Shown in pieces: positions 50,381 to 59,946 of a stretch of DNA of 64,000 nt (position 1 is its first letter; each line of letters starts with the position of its first letter). The translations under genes and the position numbers were made by a program. A model generated the notes under the pieces. That model was not told where the DNA came from and made no database searches. It worked only from the letters and a program-made list of their open reading frames with translations. Source of the stretch: Streptomyces sp. NBC_01775. Lineage in GTDB: Bacteria > Actinomycetota > Actinomycetes > Streptomycetales > Streptomycetaceae. The DNA lies in NCBI RefSeq assembly GCF_035917675.1, contig NZ_CP109104.1:5394001-5458000 (forward strand), given 5' to 3'.

Positions 50381-51796
50381 TCAGTCCACCGGGACCGCCG
50401 TTCGGTGACCCAGCCCACGCGCCGCCACCCGCCCGCTGTCCGGGGAACGGAGCGCCTTCCGGAAGGCCAGCAGCACAAGGAGCGCCAAGCCTGTTCCGGC
50501 GAAAGGGGCGAGGAATCCGGTGACGGCTCCCGCACGGTCCGCCAATTGGCCCGCCACCGTCGAACCGGCGGCCTGGCCCAGCGCGATGGCTCCGGTCAGC
50601 CAGGTGAACGCCTCGGTACGCGCTCCTGCGGGCACCAGCGTCTCGATCAGCGTGAAACAGGTGATCATGCACGGCGCCACACACAGTCCGGTCAGCATTC
50701 CGAGCGCGCCCAGCAGCGCCGTCCACGGCCCCAGCTGCGACGCCACCGCCATCAGCGCCGCTGCCGCCACGAGAGCGGGGTAGGCAATCAGCAGCCGGGA
50801 TTGCGGCCCGCGCTTCCACCGGATGGTGCCCACGGCGACCGCCGCCAGCATGTTGCCCGCAGCGAAGACGCCGTACATGACGCCGTTGATGCCCGGCTGC
50901 CCTGTCGACTCGGTGAACGCCGTCAGGGAGACCTGCATTCCGCCGAAGACCATTCCGATGCCGAGTACGGCGGCGATCAGCACCCGCGTACCGGGCACGG
51001 CCAGCGCGGACGCCGGAGAACCGGCTTCATCCGGTGCGACGGAACCCTTCGCCCCCTTGAGGTCTTCGCCGTCCTCGCCGGGTCCCCGACGCCGGGCGAG
51101 GCCGGCCCGGGCCGGGACGGGCTGGGTACGGCGCTGCGCGGCGAAGACCAGCCCTCCCAGGAGGGAGACCGTGGCCTCCGCGATCAGTCCGGCAGCCGGA
51201 TGAACCCCGGTGCACAGCGCTGTCGCCAGCACCGGTCCGACGACGAACGTGAACTCGTCCGTCACCGACTCGAAGGCCGCAGCCGTGTTCATCAGGGGCG
51301 AGCCCCGCAGGCGCGCCGCCCAGCGGGACCGCACCATGGGACTGATCTGCGGCGCGGTGGCTCCGGCGGGGACGGTTGCCGCGAACAAGACCCACAGGGG
51401 GGCGTCCAGGAGCGCCACCGTGATCAGAACGCCGACGGCAAGCGCGTGCAGGAACACCTGCGGCACCAGCACCGCGCCCTGGCCGAAGCGGTCGGCGAGC
51501 TTGCCGCTCTGCGGCGCGATGAGGGCCATGGAAATGCCGGCCGTGGCCGACACGGCCCCGGCCAGCCCGAACGAGCCGGAGGTGTGTTCCACCAGCAGGA
51601 CGATGCCGATGGTGAGCATCGCGAAGGGCTGTCTGGCCAGAAAACCGGGAAGGAGGAAGGACCAGGCGCCTTCTGTGCGCAGGAGGTGTCCGTATCCGGG
51701 GCGTTCGGGGGAGCGCCGGTCGGGGCGCGCGTCGTCAGTCGTGGTGGCCGGGGCTTCCACGGCCGGGCCTTTCTGCCGCCTGGTGGCGCGTGTCAC
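50381..51796 (-). CDS. MFS transporter (12 helices)
   Basis: 471 aa. Twelve hydrophobic segments in two halves are separated by a long charged loop at about 230-270 (RRTQPVPARAGLARRRGPGE onwards). Motif A is reduced to APQSGKLADRFGQGAVL. The substrate is unknown; similar genes in this locus of Streptomyces are simply MFS transporters. The stop lies 31 bases before the CIRCE element, so the downstream FmdB gene has its own control. Confidence 0.85.
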   Translation of the reverse strand: MTRATRRQKGPAVEAPATTTDDARPDRRSPERPGYGHLLRTEGAWSFLLPGFLARQPFAMLTIGIVLLVEHTSGSFGLAGAVSATAGISMALIAPQSGKLADRFGQGAVLVPQVFLHALAVGVLITVALLDAPLWVLFAATVPAGATAPQISPMVRSRWAARLRGSPLMNTAAAFESVTDEFTFVVGPVLATALCTGVHPAAGLIAEATVSLLGGLVFAAQRRTQPVPARAGLARRRGPGEDGEDLKGAKGSVAPDEAGSPASALAVPGTRVLIAAVLGIGMVFGGMQVSLTAFTESTGQPGINGVMYGVFAAGNMLAAVAVGTIRWKRGPQSRLLIAYPALVAAAALMAVASQLGPWTALLGALGMLTGLCVAPCMITCFTLIETLVPAGARTEAFTWLTGAIALGQAAGSTVAGQLADRAGAVTGFLAPFAGTGLALLVLLAFRKALRSPDSGRVAARGLGHRTAVPVD

Positions 51797-52082
51797 GGTG
51801 ACGCGCCGAGAGCTGTCCTCTCGCGCATGACCGGGGTAGATACCCGGTCCGTTGCGGGGTGGGCAGTCGGACCGTGGCCGCCGAGCGGTCGCGCCAGCTC
51901 TGCTTCAGACAGAGTTGGGGTGAATCTTTCCGTTATGAGGATAACCGCTCTGGTCAGGCTTGGGTAAAGCGAGCCGGAGGGCCCGGGACGGCGGCCCGGC
52001 AGGGCCTGAGCCACACCGGACCACCCCGGGCCACGCCGGACCACTCCACTCCACTCCGGGCCGCCCCGCCTCGACCCGGCAG

Positions 52083-53591
52083 CTACCCCCGCAGAGCCGT
52101 ACTCCCGCCCGTGCCCAGCCATCCGGCGAGCTTGCCGCCCCGGCTGACCGACAGCAGGCGGCGCTCCGCGGCGTCCCGGACCTCGTTCGTCGCGACCACC
52201 AGCAGTTCGTCGCCGTGGCGCAGCACTGTTGTGGGCGAGGGGACGAAGCTCGTCCCGCCGCGTACCACCAGGGTGACGGCCGCACCCGTGGGAAGGCGCA
52301 GTTCGGCCACTTCTACGCCGTGCATCCGGGAGGACTCCGGGATGGAGACGGACAGCAGATGGCCCCGCAGCCGCTCCAGGGGCGCCGATTCGATGTCGAC
52401 GTCCTCCGCCTCGTCCGCCTCGTTCAGCCGCAGCTTCTGCGCGAGCCAGGGCAGGCTGGGGCCCTGGAGGACGGTGAAGACGACGACCAGCACGAAGACG
52501 ATGTTGAAAATGCGCTGGCTTCCGGAGACATCGGCGACCATCGGGATGGTCGCCAGCACGATGGGCACCGCGCCGCGCAGCCCTGCCCAGGACAGCAGCA
52601 CCTTGTCCTGCCAGGAGATGCGGAACCGCTCCAGGCAGAGGAAGACCGAAAGCGGGCGCGCGACCAGGGTCAGTGCCAGCCCGATCAGCATGGCCGGCCA
52701 GAAGTCCTTCCACAGGTCGTGCGGAGTGACGAGCAGGCCCAGCAGGACGAACAGTCCGATCTGCGCTATCCAGGCCATGCCGTCCGCGAAGCCGCGCACC
52801 GCGGGACGGTGCGGCAGTTTTCCGTTGCCGAGGATGAGCGCCGCGACGTAGACCGCCAGGAATCCGGATCCGTGCGCCAGGGCGCCCCCGGCGTACGCGA
52901 GCACGCACAGCGCCAGTACGGCGATCGGGTAGAGGCCGGAGGCGGGCAGTGCCACATGGCGCATTCCCAACTCACCCAGCTTGCCCACAACCAGTCCCAC
53001 CAGGAGGCCGATGGCCAGTTCCATGACGATCTCGCCGGCCAGGAAGTACCAGGGGTGGTGCAGGGCGTCGAGCGAGGAGAAGGTGACGACCAGGAGCACG
53101 ACGGGTGCGTCGTTGAAGCCGGACTCGGCCTCCAGCACTCCGGTGAGCCGCCGGGGGAGTGGCACCTTGCGCAGCACTGAGAAGACCGCCGCGGCGTCCG
53201 TCGAGGAGACCACGGCGCCCATCAGGAGCGACGCCTGCCAGTGAAGCCCTACCAGGTAGTGGGCCGCGAGGGCGGTGACGGTGACGCTCACGCCGACGCC
53301 GAACGTCGACAGCACGGCAGCCGCCGGGACAGAAGGTCGGATGTCGCGCCATTTCGTACTGAGCCCGCCCTCGGCGAGGATCACCACAAGGGCGGCGTAT
53401 CCGAGAACCTGGGTCAGCTCGGCATCCGAGAAGCCGAATCCGATTCCGTCCTGCCCTATGGCCACGCCTATCCCGAGGTAGATCAGCAGGCTGGGGAGCC
53501 CGCTGCGGGAGGAGAGGCGGACGGCCGCGACGGCGACGAGCAGGACGAGGGCGCTGAAGAGCAGTAGTTGGTTGAGGCTGTCGACGGTCAG
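52083..53591 (-). CDS. potassium/proton antiporter (CPA family, CvrA/NhaP2-like), apparent CTG start
   Basis: 502 aa if begun at CTG 53591, which follows GAGAGGA at 7 bases and yields (M)TVDSLNQLLLFSALVLLVAV, the N-terminus expected for the family. The only longer start would add 57 Pro/Arg-rich residues. About 12 membrane helices carry the antiporter hallmarks LEAESGFNDAPVVLLVV (Asp in the ion site) and SWAGLRGAVPIVLAT. The C-terminal RCK_C/TrkA-C domain (VAELRLPTGAAVTLVVRGGT, then LRHGDELLVVATNEV) probably gates transport by a nucleotide or ion ligand. Confidence 0.85.
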   Translation of the reverse strand: MTVDSLNQLLLFSALVLLVAVAAVRLSSRSGLPSLLIYLGIGVAIGQDGIGFGFSDAELTQVLGYAALVVILAEGGLSTKWRDIRPSVPAAAVLSTFGVGVSVTVTALAAHYLVGLHWQASLLMGAVVSSTDAAAVFSVLRKVPLPRRLTGVLEAESGFNDAPVVLLVVTFSSLDALHHPWYFLAGEIVMELAIGLLVGLVVGKLGELGMRHVALPASGLYPIAVLALCVLAYAGGALAHGSGFLAVYVAALILGNGKLPHRPAVRGFADGMAWIAQIGLFVLLGLLVTPHDLWKDFWPAMLIGLALTLVARPLSVFLCLERFRISWQDKVLLSWAGLRGAVPIVLATIPMVADVSGSQRIFNIVFVLVVVFTVLQGPSLPWLAQKLRLNEADEAEDVDIESAPLERLRGHLLSVSIPESSRMHGVEVAELRLPTGAAVTLVVRGGTSFVPSPTTVLRHGDELLVVATNEVRDAAERRLLSVSRGGKLAGWLGTGGSTALRG

Positions 53592-54055
53592 GGCGCGGTC
53601 CTCTCTTCCGGGGGCTTCTCTCCTCGGTGCACGGCCGGTGTCTGGTGGGCGCGGTCCGTGCGGTTCGGCGTGTATCCGGTGTGCTCTTGGGAGTTGGCCG
53701 TGGGCCGGTCCGCCATAGGGCTGCGTCCGGGTGGGGCGGACGGGGAACCCGGTGGCGGGCACGTGGGGTACGGCGGCGGCGGTGCGGGTCGTTCTGACGG
53801 CCTCCTGATGTCTTCCTAACGGATTCTTAACGCCCTGCCCATGGCTGACCCACCGCTTCCGGACAGTTGTCCCCGAACCTCTAGTTCGTTTGGGTAGCTA
53901 ACAATTTACCATCGCTTGAATATGCCCACCCCGGAGATCCGCAGTTGGCGACTCGCTGTCCGGGCGCGCCGAAGGTCGTCCTATGGTTGCTCCGTACGGA
54001 TCGATCCCGTCCGCCACCCAGCCCAAGGTCCGCCCTGCCCCCTCGAAGGACAGCG
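53592..54055. other. divergent intergenic region
   Basis: No gene seen. The AT-richer part at 53812-53935 (ctaacggattcttaacgccc and gtagctaacaatttaccatc) probably holds promoters for the antiporter (left) and the acylase (right). Confidence 0.5.
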
Positions 54056-56881
54056 ATGCCCGCCAAGAAGACCTCGCGACGCGCCCGTCTGATCGTGATC
54101 GCAGTCGTGCTGCTGCTTGTGGCAGGCATCGGAGGCGGGACCTACTGGGGCGTCAGTACCGTCCGCGACTCCTTCCCGCAGACGACGGGCTCGCTCAAAC
54201 TCAAGGGCCTCGCCGCCCCGGTGAGCGTGAAGCGGGACGGAAGCGGAATCCCCCAGATCTACGCGGACAAGGCCGAGGACCTCTTCCTGGCTCAGGGTTA
54301 TGTCCAGGCCCAGGACCGCTTCTGGGAGATGGACGTACGCCGCCACATGACCGCCGGGCGTCTGTCGGAGATGTTCGGCGACAGCCAGGTGGAGACCGAC
54401 GCCTTCTTGCGCACGCTCGGATGGCGCGAGGTCGCGGAGAAGGAGTACAAGCAACTCCCGGCCAAGACCAGGGACTTCCTCAAGGCCTACTCGGCGGGTG
54501 TCAACGCCTACCTCAAGAACCACAAGGGCTCGGCGCTCTCCGCCGAGTACGCGGCACTCGACCTGGAGGGCGACGGCTACAAGCCGCACTCCTGGACACC
54601 GGTCGACTCCGTGGCCTGGCTCAAGGCGATGGCCTGGGACCTGCGCGGCAACATGTCGGACGAGACCGACAGAGCGCTGATGTCCAGCCGGCTGACCAAG
54701 AAGCAGATCGAGGATCTGTACCCGAGCTACCCCTACGACCGGAACAAGCCCGTCGTCGACAAGGGCGCGGTGGACCCGGCCACCAAGAAGTTCGACCCGA
54801 AGGCCAAGGACACTCCCGGCTCCCGGGGCGGGGCAGGAGGGACTGGGGGACCCGGCGCCCCCCGGTCCCGCACAGGCTCGCAGGGGCCCTCCACGGGCAC
54901 CGGGGGGGACGCCCCGGCTCCCGGGGCCCGGAGTGCCGGGAACGGCGCTCAGGGCGCCGGACAAGCCGCTCAGGGTGCCGGCACCCAACTCGACACCGTC
55001 GCCAAGAAGCTGGACGAGATCCCCGGTCTGCTCGGGCCCAACGGCAGCGGGATCGGCTCCAACTCCTGGGTGGTCTCCGGGAAATACACGACCACCGGCA
55101 AGCCTCTGCTCGCCAACGACCCGCACCTGGCGCCGCAACTGCCCTCGGTCTGGTACCAGATGGGCCTGCACTGCCGCACCGTCGACGCCTCCTGCCCCTA
55201 CGACGCCTCCGGTTTCACCTTCTCCGGCATGCCGGGAGTCGTCATCGGCCACAACCGGGACATCTCCTGGGGTCTGACCAACCTCGGCGCCGACGTGACC
55301 GACCTGTACCTGGAGAAGGTCAAGGACGGCAAGTACCTGTACGACGGCAAGGAAGTGCCCTACCGCACCCGGCAGGAGACCATCAAGGTCGCCGGCGGCA
55401 AGAGCCGCAAGATCACCGTGCGGGAGACCAACAACGGGCCGATCGTCTCCGACCGCGACAAGGAACTGCGCAAGGTCGGTGACGAGGCCCCCGTCGGCAA
55501 CGCGGCACCCGACAGGGGCGACGGCTACGCGGTGTCGCTGAGATGGACGGCCCTGGAGCCCTCCAAGACCATGGACTCCGTCTTCAAGCTCAACAAGGCG
55601 AGCAACTTCAAGGAGTTCCGCGAGGCCGCCAGCGGCTTCGCCGTCCCCTCGCAGAACCTCATCTACGCCGACACCAAGGGCAACATCGGATACCAGGCAC
55701 CCGGCCGCATCCCGGTGCGCGGCGCCGGCGACGGGCGCTACCCCGCACCCGGCTGGGACAGGCGCTACCGGTGGAAGGGGTACATCCCGCAGCGCTCCCT
55801 GCCCTGGGAGTACAACCCGTCGCGCGGCTACATCGTGACCGCCAACCAGGCCGTCGTGGACCGCGAGAAATACCCCTACCTGCTGACGGACGACTGGGGC
55901 TACGGGGCGCGCAGCCAGCGGATCAACGACCTCATCCAGTCGAAGATCAAGGACGGCGGCAAGATCTCCATGGGCGACATGGAGACGATGCAGATGGACA
56001 ACAGCAGCGAGATCGCCAAGCTGCTGGTGCCCTACCTGTTGAAGATCGAGGTCGACGACAAGTACGTACGCGAGGCGCAGGAACTGCTGGAGGGCTGGGA
56101 CTACACCCAGGACTCCGACTCGGCCCCCGCCGCCTACTTCAACGCGGTATGGCGCAACCTCCTCATGCTCGCCTTCGGCAACAAGCTCCCCAAGGAGCTG
56201 CGCGTCAAGGGCGACTGCCTGAACGTGGCACCCTCCGACGAGTCCGGTCCGCTCGACGACCTGGACGGCAACGCCCGCCTGGTGCGCGAGTGCGGGCAGC
56301 GCCCGGCCGACACGGCGCAGCCGGACGGCGGCGACCGCTGGTTCGAGGTGGTTCGCAAACTGGTGAAGCATCCGGACAGCGAGTGGTGGAAGACCCAGGG
56401 CACCCTGCGGCGCGACGGCGACAAGAACCGTGACGACCTGCTGGCGCACGCCATGAAGGACGCCCGCTGGGAGCTGACCTCCAAGCTCGGCAAGGACATC
56501 AACACCTGGAGCTGGGGCAGGCTGCACCGGCTGATGCTGAAGCATCAGACGATCGGCACCTCGGGCCCCGGCTACATGCAGTGGGTCTTCAACCGGGGCC
56601 CCTGGGACCTCGGCGGGGGCGAGGCCGCCGTCAACGCCACCGGATGGAACGCGGCAGGCGGATACGACGTCACCTGGGTGCCCTCGATGCGGATGGTCGT
56701 CGACCTGAACGACCTGGACAACTCCCGGTGGATCAACCTCACCGGAGCATCCGGTCACGCCTATCACGAGCACTACACGGACCAGACCGACAAATGGGCC
56801 AAGGGTGAACTCCTGAAGTGGCCCTACGGCGAGAAGGCCGTCAACAAGGCCACCGAGGACCAGATGGCCCTCACGCCCTGA
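54056..56881 (+). CDS. penicillin acylase family protein (Ntn hydrolase)
   Basis: 941 aa from ATG at 54056 with GAAGGA upstream. A single N-terminal membrane segment (LIVIAVVLLLVAGIGGGTYW) acts as signal or anchor. The alpha-chain part (AEDLFLAQGYVQAQDRFWEM, then RRHMTAGRLSEMFG) is followed at about 265-320 by a Gly/Ala/Pro linker peptide. Next comes the beta-chain start GSGIGSNSWVVSGKYTTTGK with the nucleophile Ser. FSGMPGVVIGHNRDISWGLT and the distal EWNAAG-type segment (NATGWNAAGGYDVTWVPSMR) complete the fold. It cleaves N-acyl bonds outside the membrane; acyl-homoserine lactones or beta-lactams are family substrates. Confidence 0.9.
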   Translation: MPAKKTSRRARLIVIAVVLLLVAGIGGGTYWGVSTVRDSFPQTTGSLKLKGLAAPVSVKRDGSGIPQIYADKAEDLFLAQGYVQAQDRFWEMDVRRHMTAGRLSEMFGDSQVETDAFLRTLGWREVAEKEYKQLPAKTRDFLKAYSAGVNAYLKNHKGSALSAEYAALDLEGDGYKPHSWTPVDSVAWLKAMAWDLRGNMSDETDRALMSSRLTKKQIEDLYPSYPYDRNKPVVDKGAVDPATKKFDPKAKDTPGSRGGAGGTGGPGAPRSRTGSQGPSTGTGGDAPAPGARSAGNGAQGAGQAAQGAGTQLDTVAKKLDEIPGLLGPNGSGIGSNSWVVSGKYTTTGKPLLANDPHLAPQLPSVWYQMGLHCRTVDASCPYDASGFTFSGMPGVVIGHNRDISWGLTNLGADVTDLYLEKVKDGKYLYDGKEVPYRTRQETIKVAGGKSRKITVRETNNGPIVSDRDKELRKVGDEAPVGNAAPDRGDGYAVSLRWTALEPSKTMDSVFKLNKASNFKEFREAASGFAVPSQNLIYADTKGNIGYQAPGRIPVRGAGDGRYPAPGWDRRYRWKGYIPQRSLPWEYNPSRGYIVTANQAVVDREKYPYLLTDDWGYGARSQRINDLIQSKIKDGGKISMGDMETMQMDNSSEIAKLLVPYLLKIEVDDKYVREAQELLEGWDYTQDSDSAPAAYFNAVWRNLLMLAFGNKLPKELRVKGDCLNVAPSDESGPLDDLDGNARLVRECGQRPADTAQPDGGDRWFEVVRKLVKHPDSEWWKTQGTLRRDGDKNRDDLLAHAMKDARWELTSKLGKDINTWSWGRLHRLMLKHQTIGTSGPGYMQWVFNRGPWDLGGGEAAVNATGWNAAGGYDVTWVPSMRMVVDLNDLDNSRWINLTGASGHAYHEHYTDQTDKWAKGELLKWPYGEKAVNKATEDQMALTP

Positions 56882-56893
56882 GGCCGCACTCCG

Positions 56894-56929
56894 GAGAGTC
56901 CCTCGGAGGCCGCCCTTTGAGGGACTCTC
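56894..56929. terminator. bidirectional terminator between acylase and cyclo-ligase genes
   Basis: gagagtccctc pairs exactly with gagggactctc (11 bp, 14-base loop). It reaches into the stop codon of the convergent gene. Confidence 0.75.
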
Positions 56930-57542
56930 AGGCCGGGTCGCCCCCGAAGCGGTGCACGCCGCCGGGGGTGACCGCCAGTCCGACAGGGCGGTCGTGCGCC
57001 TCGCCGGGCACGTGGTCGAGCAGTTCGCCCTCGTAGAGCAGCACCGCGCGCACAGGCCCCGCCCCGGAAGCCGCCAGCCGGGCCAGGACACGGTCGTAGC
57101 ATCCGGCGCCACGCCCCAGACGCAGCCCGCGCCGGTCGGCCGCCAGGCCGGGCAGCAGCACCACGTCGACCCCGGTCACGGCGTCCGGGCCGAGCCTCGG
57201 CCCGGAGGGCTCCAGCAGCCCGCGTTCGGCCCGTACGAGCGTCTCAGGGCCCTCGTACGGCGCCCAGTCCAGGTCGTTGTCCGGTAGCAGCAGCGGAAGC
57301 AGCACGGACACGCCGCGGTCGCGCAGCGCCTCCAGGAGCGGCCCGGTGCCGGGTTCCGTACCGACCGAGACGTAGGCGGCGACCGAAGTGACGTGTGCCA
57401 GCTCCGGCAGCTCCAGCACGTGCCGCGCCAGGGAGCGCGCCGACTCCTGTACGTCATCCGCGGTCAAGGCGGCCCTCACCGCGAGGACACCGCGCCGCAA
57501 CTCCCGCTTACTACGCTGGTCCGAGGAAGCCGACTGGCTCAT
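56928..57542 (-). CDS. 5-formyltetrahydrofolate cyclo-ligase
   Basis: 204 aa. Family marks are DQRSKRELRRGVLAVRAAL at the N-terminus (basic residues near the ATP site), YVSVGTEPGTGPLLEALRDR, and the ATP/Mg-binding LLPGLAADRRGLRLGRGAGC followed by YDR. It converts 5-formyl-THF to 5,10-methenyl-THF with ATP. The gene is divergent from galU, the arrangement also found in mycobacteria. Confidence 0.9.
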   Translation of the reverse strand: MSQSASSDQRSKRELRRGVLAVRAALTADDVQESARSLARHVLELPELAHVTSVAAYVSVGTEPGTGPLLEALRDRGVSVLLPLLLPDNDLDWAPYEGPETLVRAERGLLEPSGPRLGPDAVTGVDVVLLPGLAADRRGLRLGRGAGCYDRVLARLAASGAGPVRAVLLYEGELLDHVPGEAHDRPVGLAVTPGGVHRFGGDPA

Positions 57543-57633
57543 CTGGTACTAAAACCCTCTCTTGTTCGCATACAGCAACAAACTTGGTGGGCGCTTACCT
57601 TCCAGGTACAAGTCAGCGGTTATCGTGCGGGAT

Positions 57634-58536
57634 ATGACTACTACCCGTACTCGGATCACCAAAGCTGTCATCCCGGCGGCGGGCCTGGGCACCCGCTTTC
57701 TGCCAGCCACCAAGGCCACGCCGAAAGAGATGCTCCCTGTCGTCGACAAGCCCGCGATCCAGTATGTGGTGGAAGAGGCCGCGACAGCCGGTCTCTCGGA
57801 CGTCTTGATGGTCACAGGCCGCAACAAGCGCCCTCTTGAGGACCACTTCGACCGCAACTACGAGCTGGAGCAGGTGCTCCGCGACAAGGGAGACGCCGCC
57901 AAGCTCGACCGTGTCCAGGAATCCAGCGACCTGGCCACCATGCACTACGTGCGTCAGGGCGACCCGCGCGGCCTCGGCCACGCGGTCCTGTGCGCGGCCC
58001 CGCACGTGGGCGACCAGCCCTTCGCGGTGCTGCTCGGAGACGATCTCATCGACCCCCGCGACCCTCTCCTCGCCAAGATGATCGAGGTCCAGGAGGAGCA
58101 CGGCGGCAGTGTGATCGCGCTCATGGAGGTCGAGCCCGAGAGCATCCACCTCTACGGTGCCGCCGCGGCCCACCCCACCTCGGACCAGGACGTTGTCCGG
58201 GTCTCCGATCTCGTGGAGAAGCCCTCGGCGGACGAGGCCCCCAGCAACCTCGCGATCATCGGCCGCTACGTCCTCGACCCCGGCGTCTTCGAGGTCCTGC
58301 GCAAGACCCAGCCGGGGCGCGGCGGCGAGATCCAGCTCACCGACGCCCTCCAGTCCCTCGCCTCTGACACCTCGCTCGGCGGCCCCGTACACGGAGTCGT
58401 CTTCCGCGGCCGTCGCTACGACACCGGTGACCGGGGCGACTATCTGCGTGCCATCGTCAGGCTCGCGTGCGAACGTGAGGACCTGGGCCCGGACTTCCGG
58501 GACTGGCTGCGCAGTTACGTCAGCGAGGAGATGTAA
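57634..58536 (+). CDS. galU: UTP-glucose-1-phosphate uridylyltransferase
   Basis: 300 aa from ATG at 57634. The nucleotidyltransferase signature AAGLGTRFLPATKATPKEM, VDKPAIQYVVEEAATAGLSD, GDPRGLGHAVLCAAPHVGDQ, the metal Asp in LLGDDLIDPRDPLL and VEKPSADEAPSNLAIIGRYV are all intact. It makes UDP-glucose for cell-wall and storage glycans. Only 3 bases separate its stop from the moeA start, so the two are co-transcribed. Confidence 0.94.
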   Translation: MTTTRTRITKAVIPAAGLGTRFLPATKATPKEMLPVVDKPAIQYVVEEAATAGLSDVLMVTGRNKRPLEDHFDRNYELEQVLRDKGDAAKLDRVQESSDLATMHYVRQGDPRGLGHAVLCAAPHVGDQPFAVLLGDDLIDPRDPLLAKMIEVQEEHGGSVIALMEVEPESIHLYGAAAAHPTSDQDVVRVSDLVEKPSADEAPSNLAIIGRYVLDPGVFEVLRKTQPGRGGEIQLTDALQSLASDTSLGGPVHGVVFRGRRYDTGDRGDYLRAIVRLACEREDLGPDFRDWLRSYVSEEM

Positions 58537-58539
58537 GTC

Positions 58540-59880
58540 TTGAGCAAGACCTGGTCGGTCGATGAGCATCTGGAGGACATCCTCCGCAGCATCCGTCCCC
58601 TGGACCCCATCGAGCTGAAGCTCCTCGACGCGCAAGGGTGCGTCCTGGTCGAGGACGTCATCGTGCCGGCGGCCCTCCCGCCCTTCGACAACAGTTCCAT
58701 GGACGGCTACGCCGTACGCATCGCCGATGTCCAGGGCGCCAGCGAGGATTTCCCCGCCGTGCTCACCGTCATCGGCGACATCGCGGCGGGCAGCGCGGAC
58801 CTGCCGTCGATCTCCTCGGGCCAGGCAGCCCGCATCATGACCGGCGCCCCCCTGCCTCCGGGCGCCGAGGCCGTCGTCCCCGTCGAGTGGACCGACGGCG
58901 GCACTGGAGAAGGCCCGGCCGATGCCATGCGGGCGCGCAGCGACGCACCGGAGGATGCATCGGGCGAGGTCCGCGTGCACCGCCCCGTCATCCCGCACCA
59001 GCATGTGCGCACCAAGGGAAGCGACGTGAAGGCCGGCACGGTCGCACTCACCGCGGACACGGTCCTCGGGCCCCCGCAGATCGGCCTGCTCGCGGCCATC
59101 GGACGCGGCGCGGTCAAGGTCCGGCCGCGCCCCCGGGTGGTCGTCCTGTCCACCGGGAGCGAACTGGTCGCTCCCGGGGAGTCGTTGGGCCCCGGCCAGA
59201 TCCACGACTCCAACAGCTTCGTGCTGACCTCGGCGGCGCAGGACGCGGGCGCCATCGCCTACCGCGTCGGCGCCGTCGCCGACGACGCCGAGACCCTGCG
59301 CTTCACCCTGGAGGACCAGCTCATCCGGGCCGACCTCGTCGTCACCAGCGGAGGCGTCAGCGTCGGCGCCTACGACGTCGTCAAGGAAGCACTCTCCCGC
59401 GTCGACGCCTTCGGCGGCGGCGAGGACGAGGAGGGCCAGGACGGCGCGAGTGACGGCGTGGAGTTCCGGCGCCTGGCCATGCAGCCCGGCAAGCCCCAGG
59501 GCTTCGGCCTGATCGGCCCCGACCGCACGCCGATCCTCACTCTTCCCGGCAATCCGGTGAGCGCCTACGTCTCCTTCGAACTGTTCGTACGCCCGGCGCT
59601 GCGCGCCCTCATGGGGTACGAGCCCGTCCGGCGCCGGACCGTAAACGCCCGCCTGGAGACCGAGACCGCGCTGACCTCCCCGGAGGGGAAGCGGCAGTTC
59701 CTGCGCGGCGACTACACCCCGCCCCAGGACAGCGGCGAAATGGGCACCGTACGGCCCGTCGGCGGCGCGAGCTCCCACCTGATCGCCTCCCTGGCGCAGG
59801 CCAACGCGCTGATCGACATCCCCGAGAAGACGGCCGAAGCCGCCTCCGGCGAGGAAGTGACCGTCATCCCCCTCGACTGA
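58540..59880 (+). CDS. glp: MoeA/gephyrin-like molybdotransferase (Glp)
   Basis: 446 aa from TTG at 58540. Domain order is as in MoeA: N-terminal ALPPFDNSSMDGYAV, ARIMTGAPLPPGAEAVVPVE, the central VVLSTGSELVAPGESLGPGQ with IHDSNSF, LVVTSGGVSVGAYDVVKEAL, TLPGNPVSAYVSFELFVRPA, and a C-terminal beta domain. It would insert molybdenum into molybdopterin. Because a SepX/GlpR gene lies 2 kb downstream in the same direction, it is also the likely counterpart of the Corynebacterium divisome protein Glp, which binds FtsZ. Confidence 0.9.
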   Translation: MSKTWSVDEHLEDILRSIRPLDPIELKLLDAQGCVLVEDVIVPAALPPFDNSSMDGYAVRIADVQGASEDFPAVLTVIGDIAAGSADLPSISSGQAARIMTGAPLPPGAEAVVPVEWTDGGTGEGPADAMRARSDAPEDASGEVRVHRPVIPHQHVRTKGSDVKAGTVALTADTVLGPPQIGLLAAIGRGAVKVRPRPRVVVLSTGSELVAPGESLGPGQIHDSNSFVLTSAAQDAGAIAYRVGAVADDAETLRFTLEDQLIRADLVVTSGGVSVGAYDVVKEALSRVDAFGGGEDEEGQDGASDGVEFRRLAMQPGKPQGFGLIGPDRTPILTLPGNPVSAYVSFELFVRPALRALMGYEPVRRRTVNARLETETALTSPEGKRQFLRGDYTPPQDSGEMGTVRPVGGASSHLIASLAQANALIDIPEKTAEAASGEEVTVIPLD

Positions 59881-59946
59881 GGCAGCGGGTCCGGCTCTTG
59901 CCCGTGCCGGTACCGTGTCTGGGCACAGCACCGGACCGGGAGAACG

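Noticed and set aside
53981..57112. A 1000-codon open frame antisense to the penicillin acylase gene
   Set aside because: Mirror frame of a well-supported gene; composition is typical of antisense high-GC DNA and no motif is visible.
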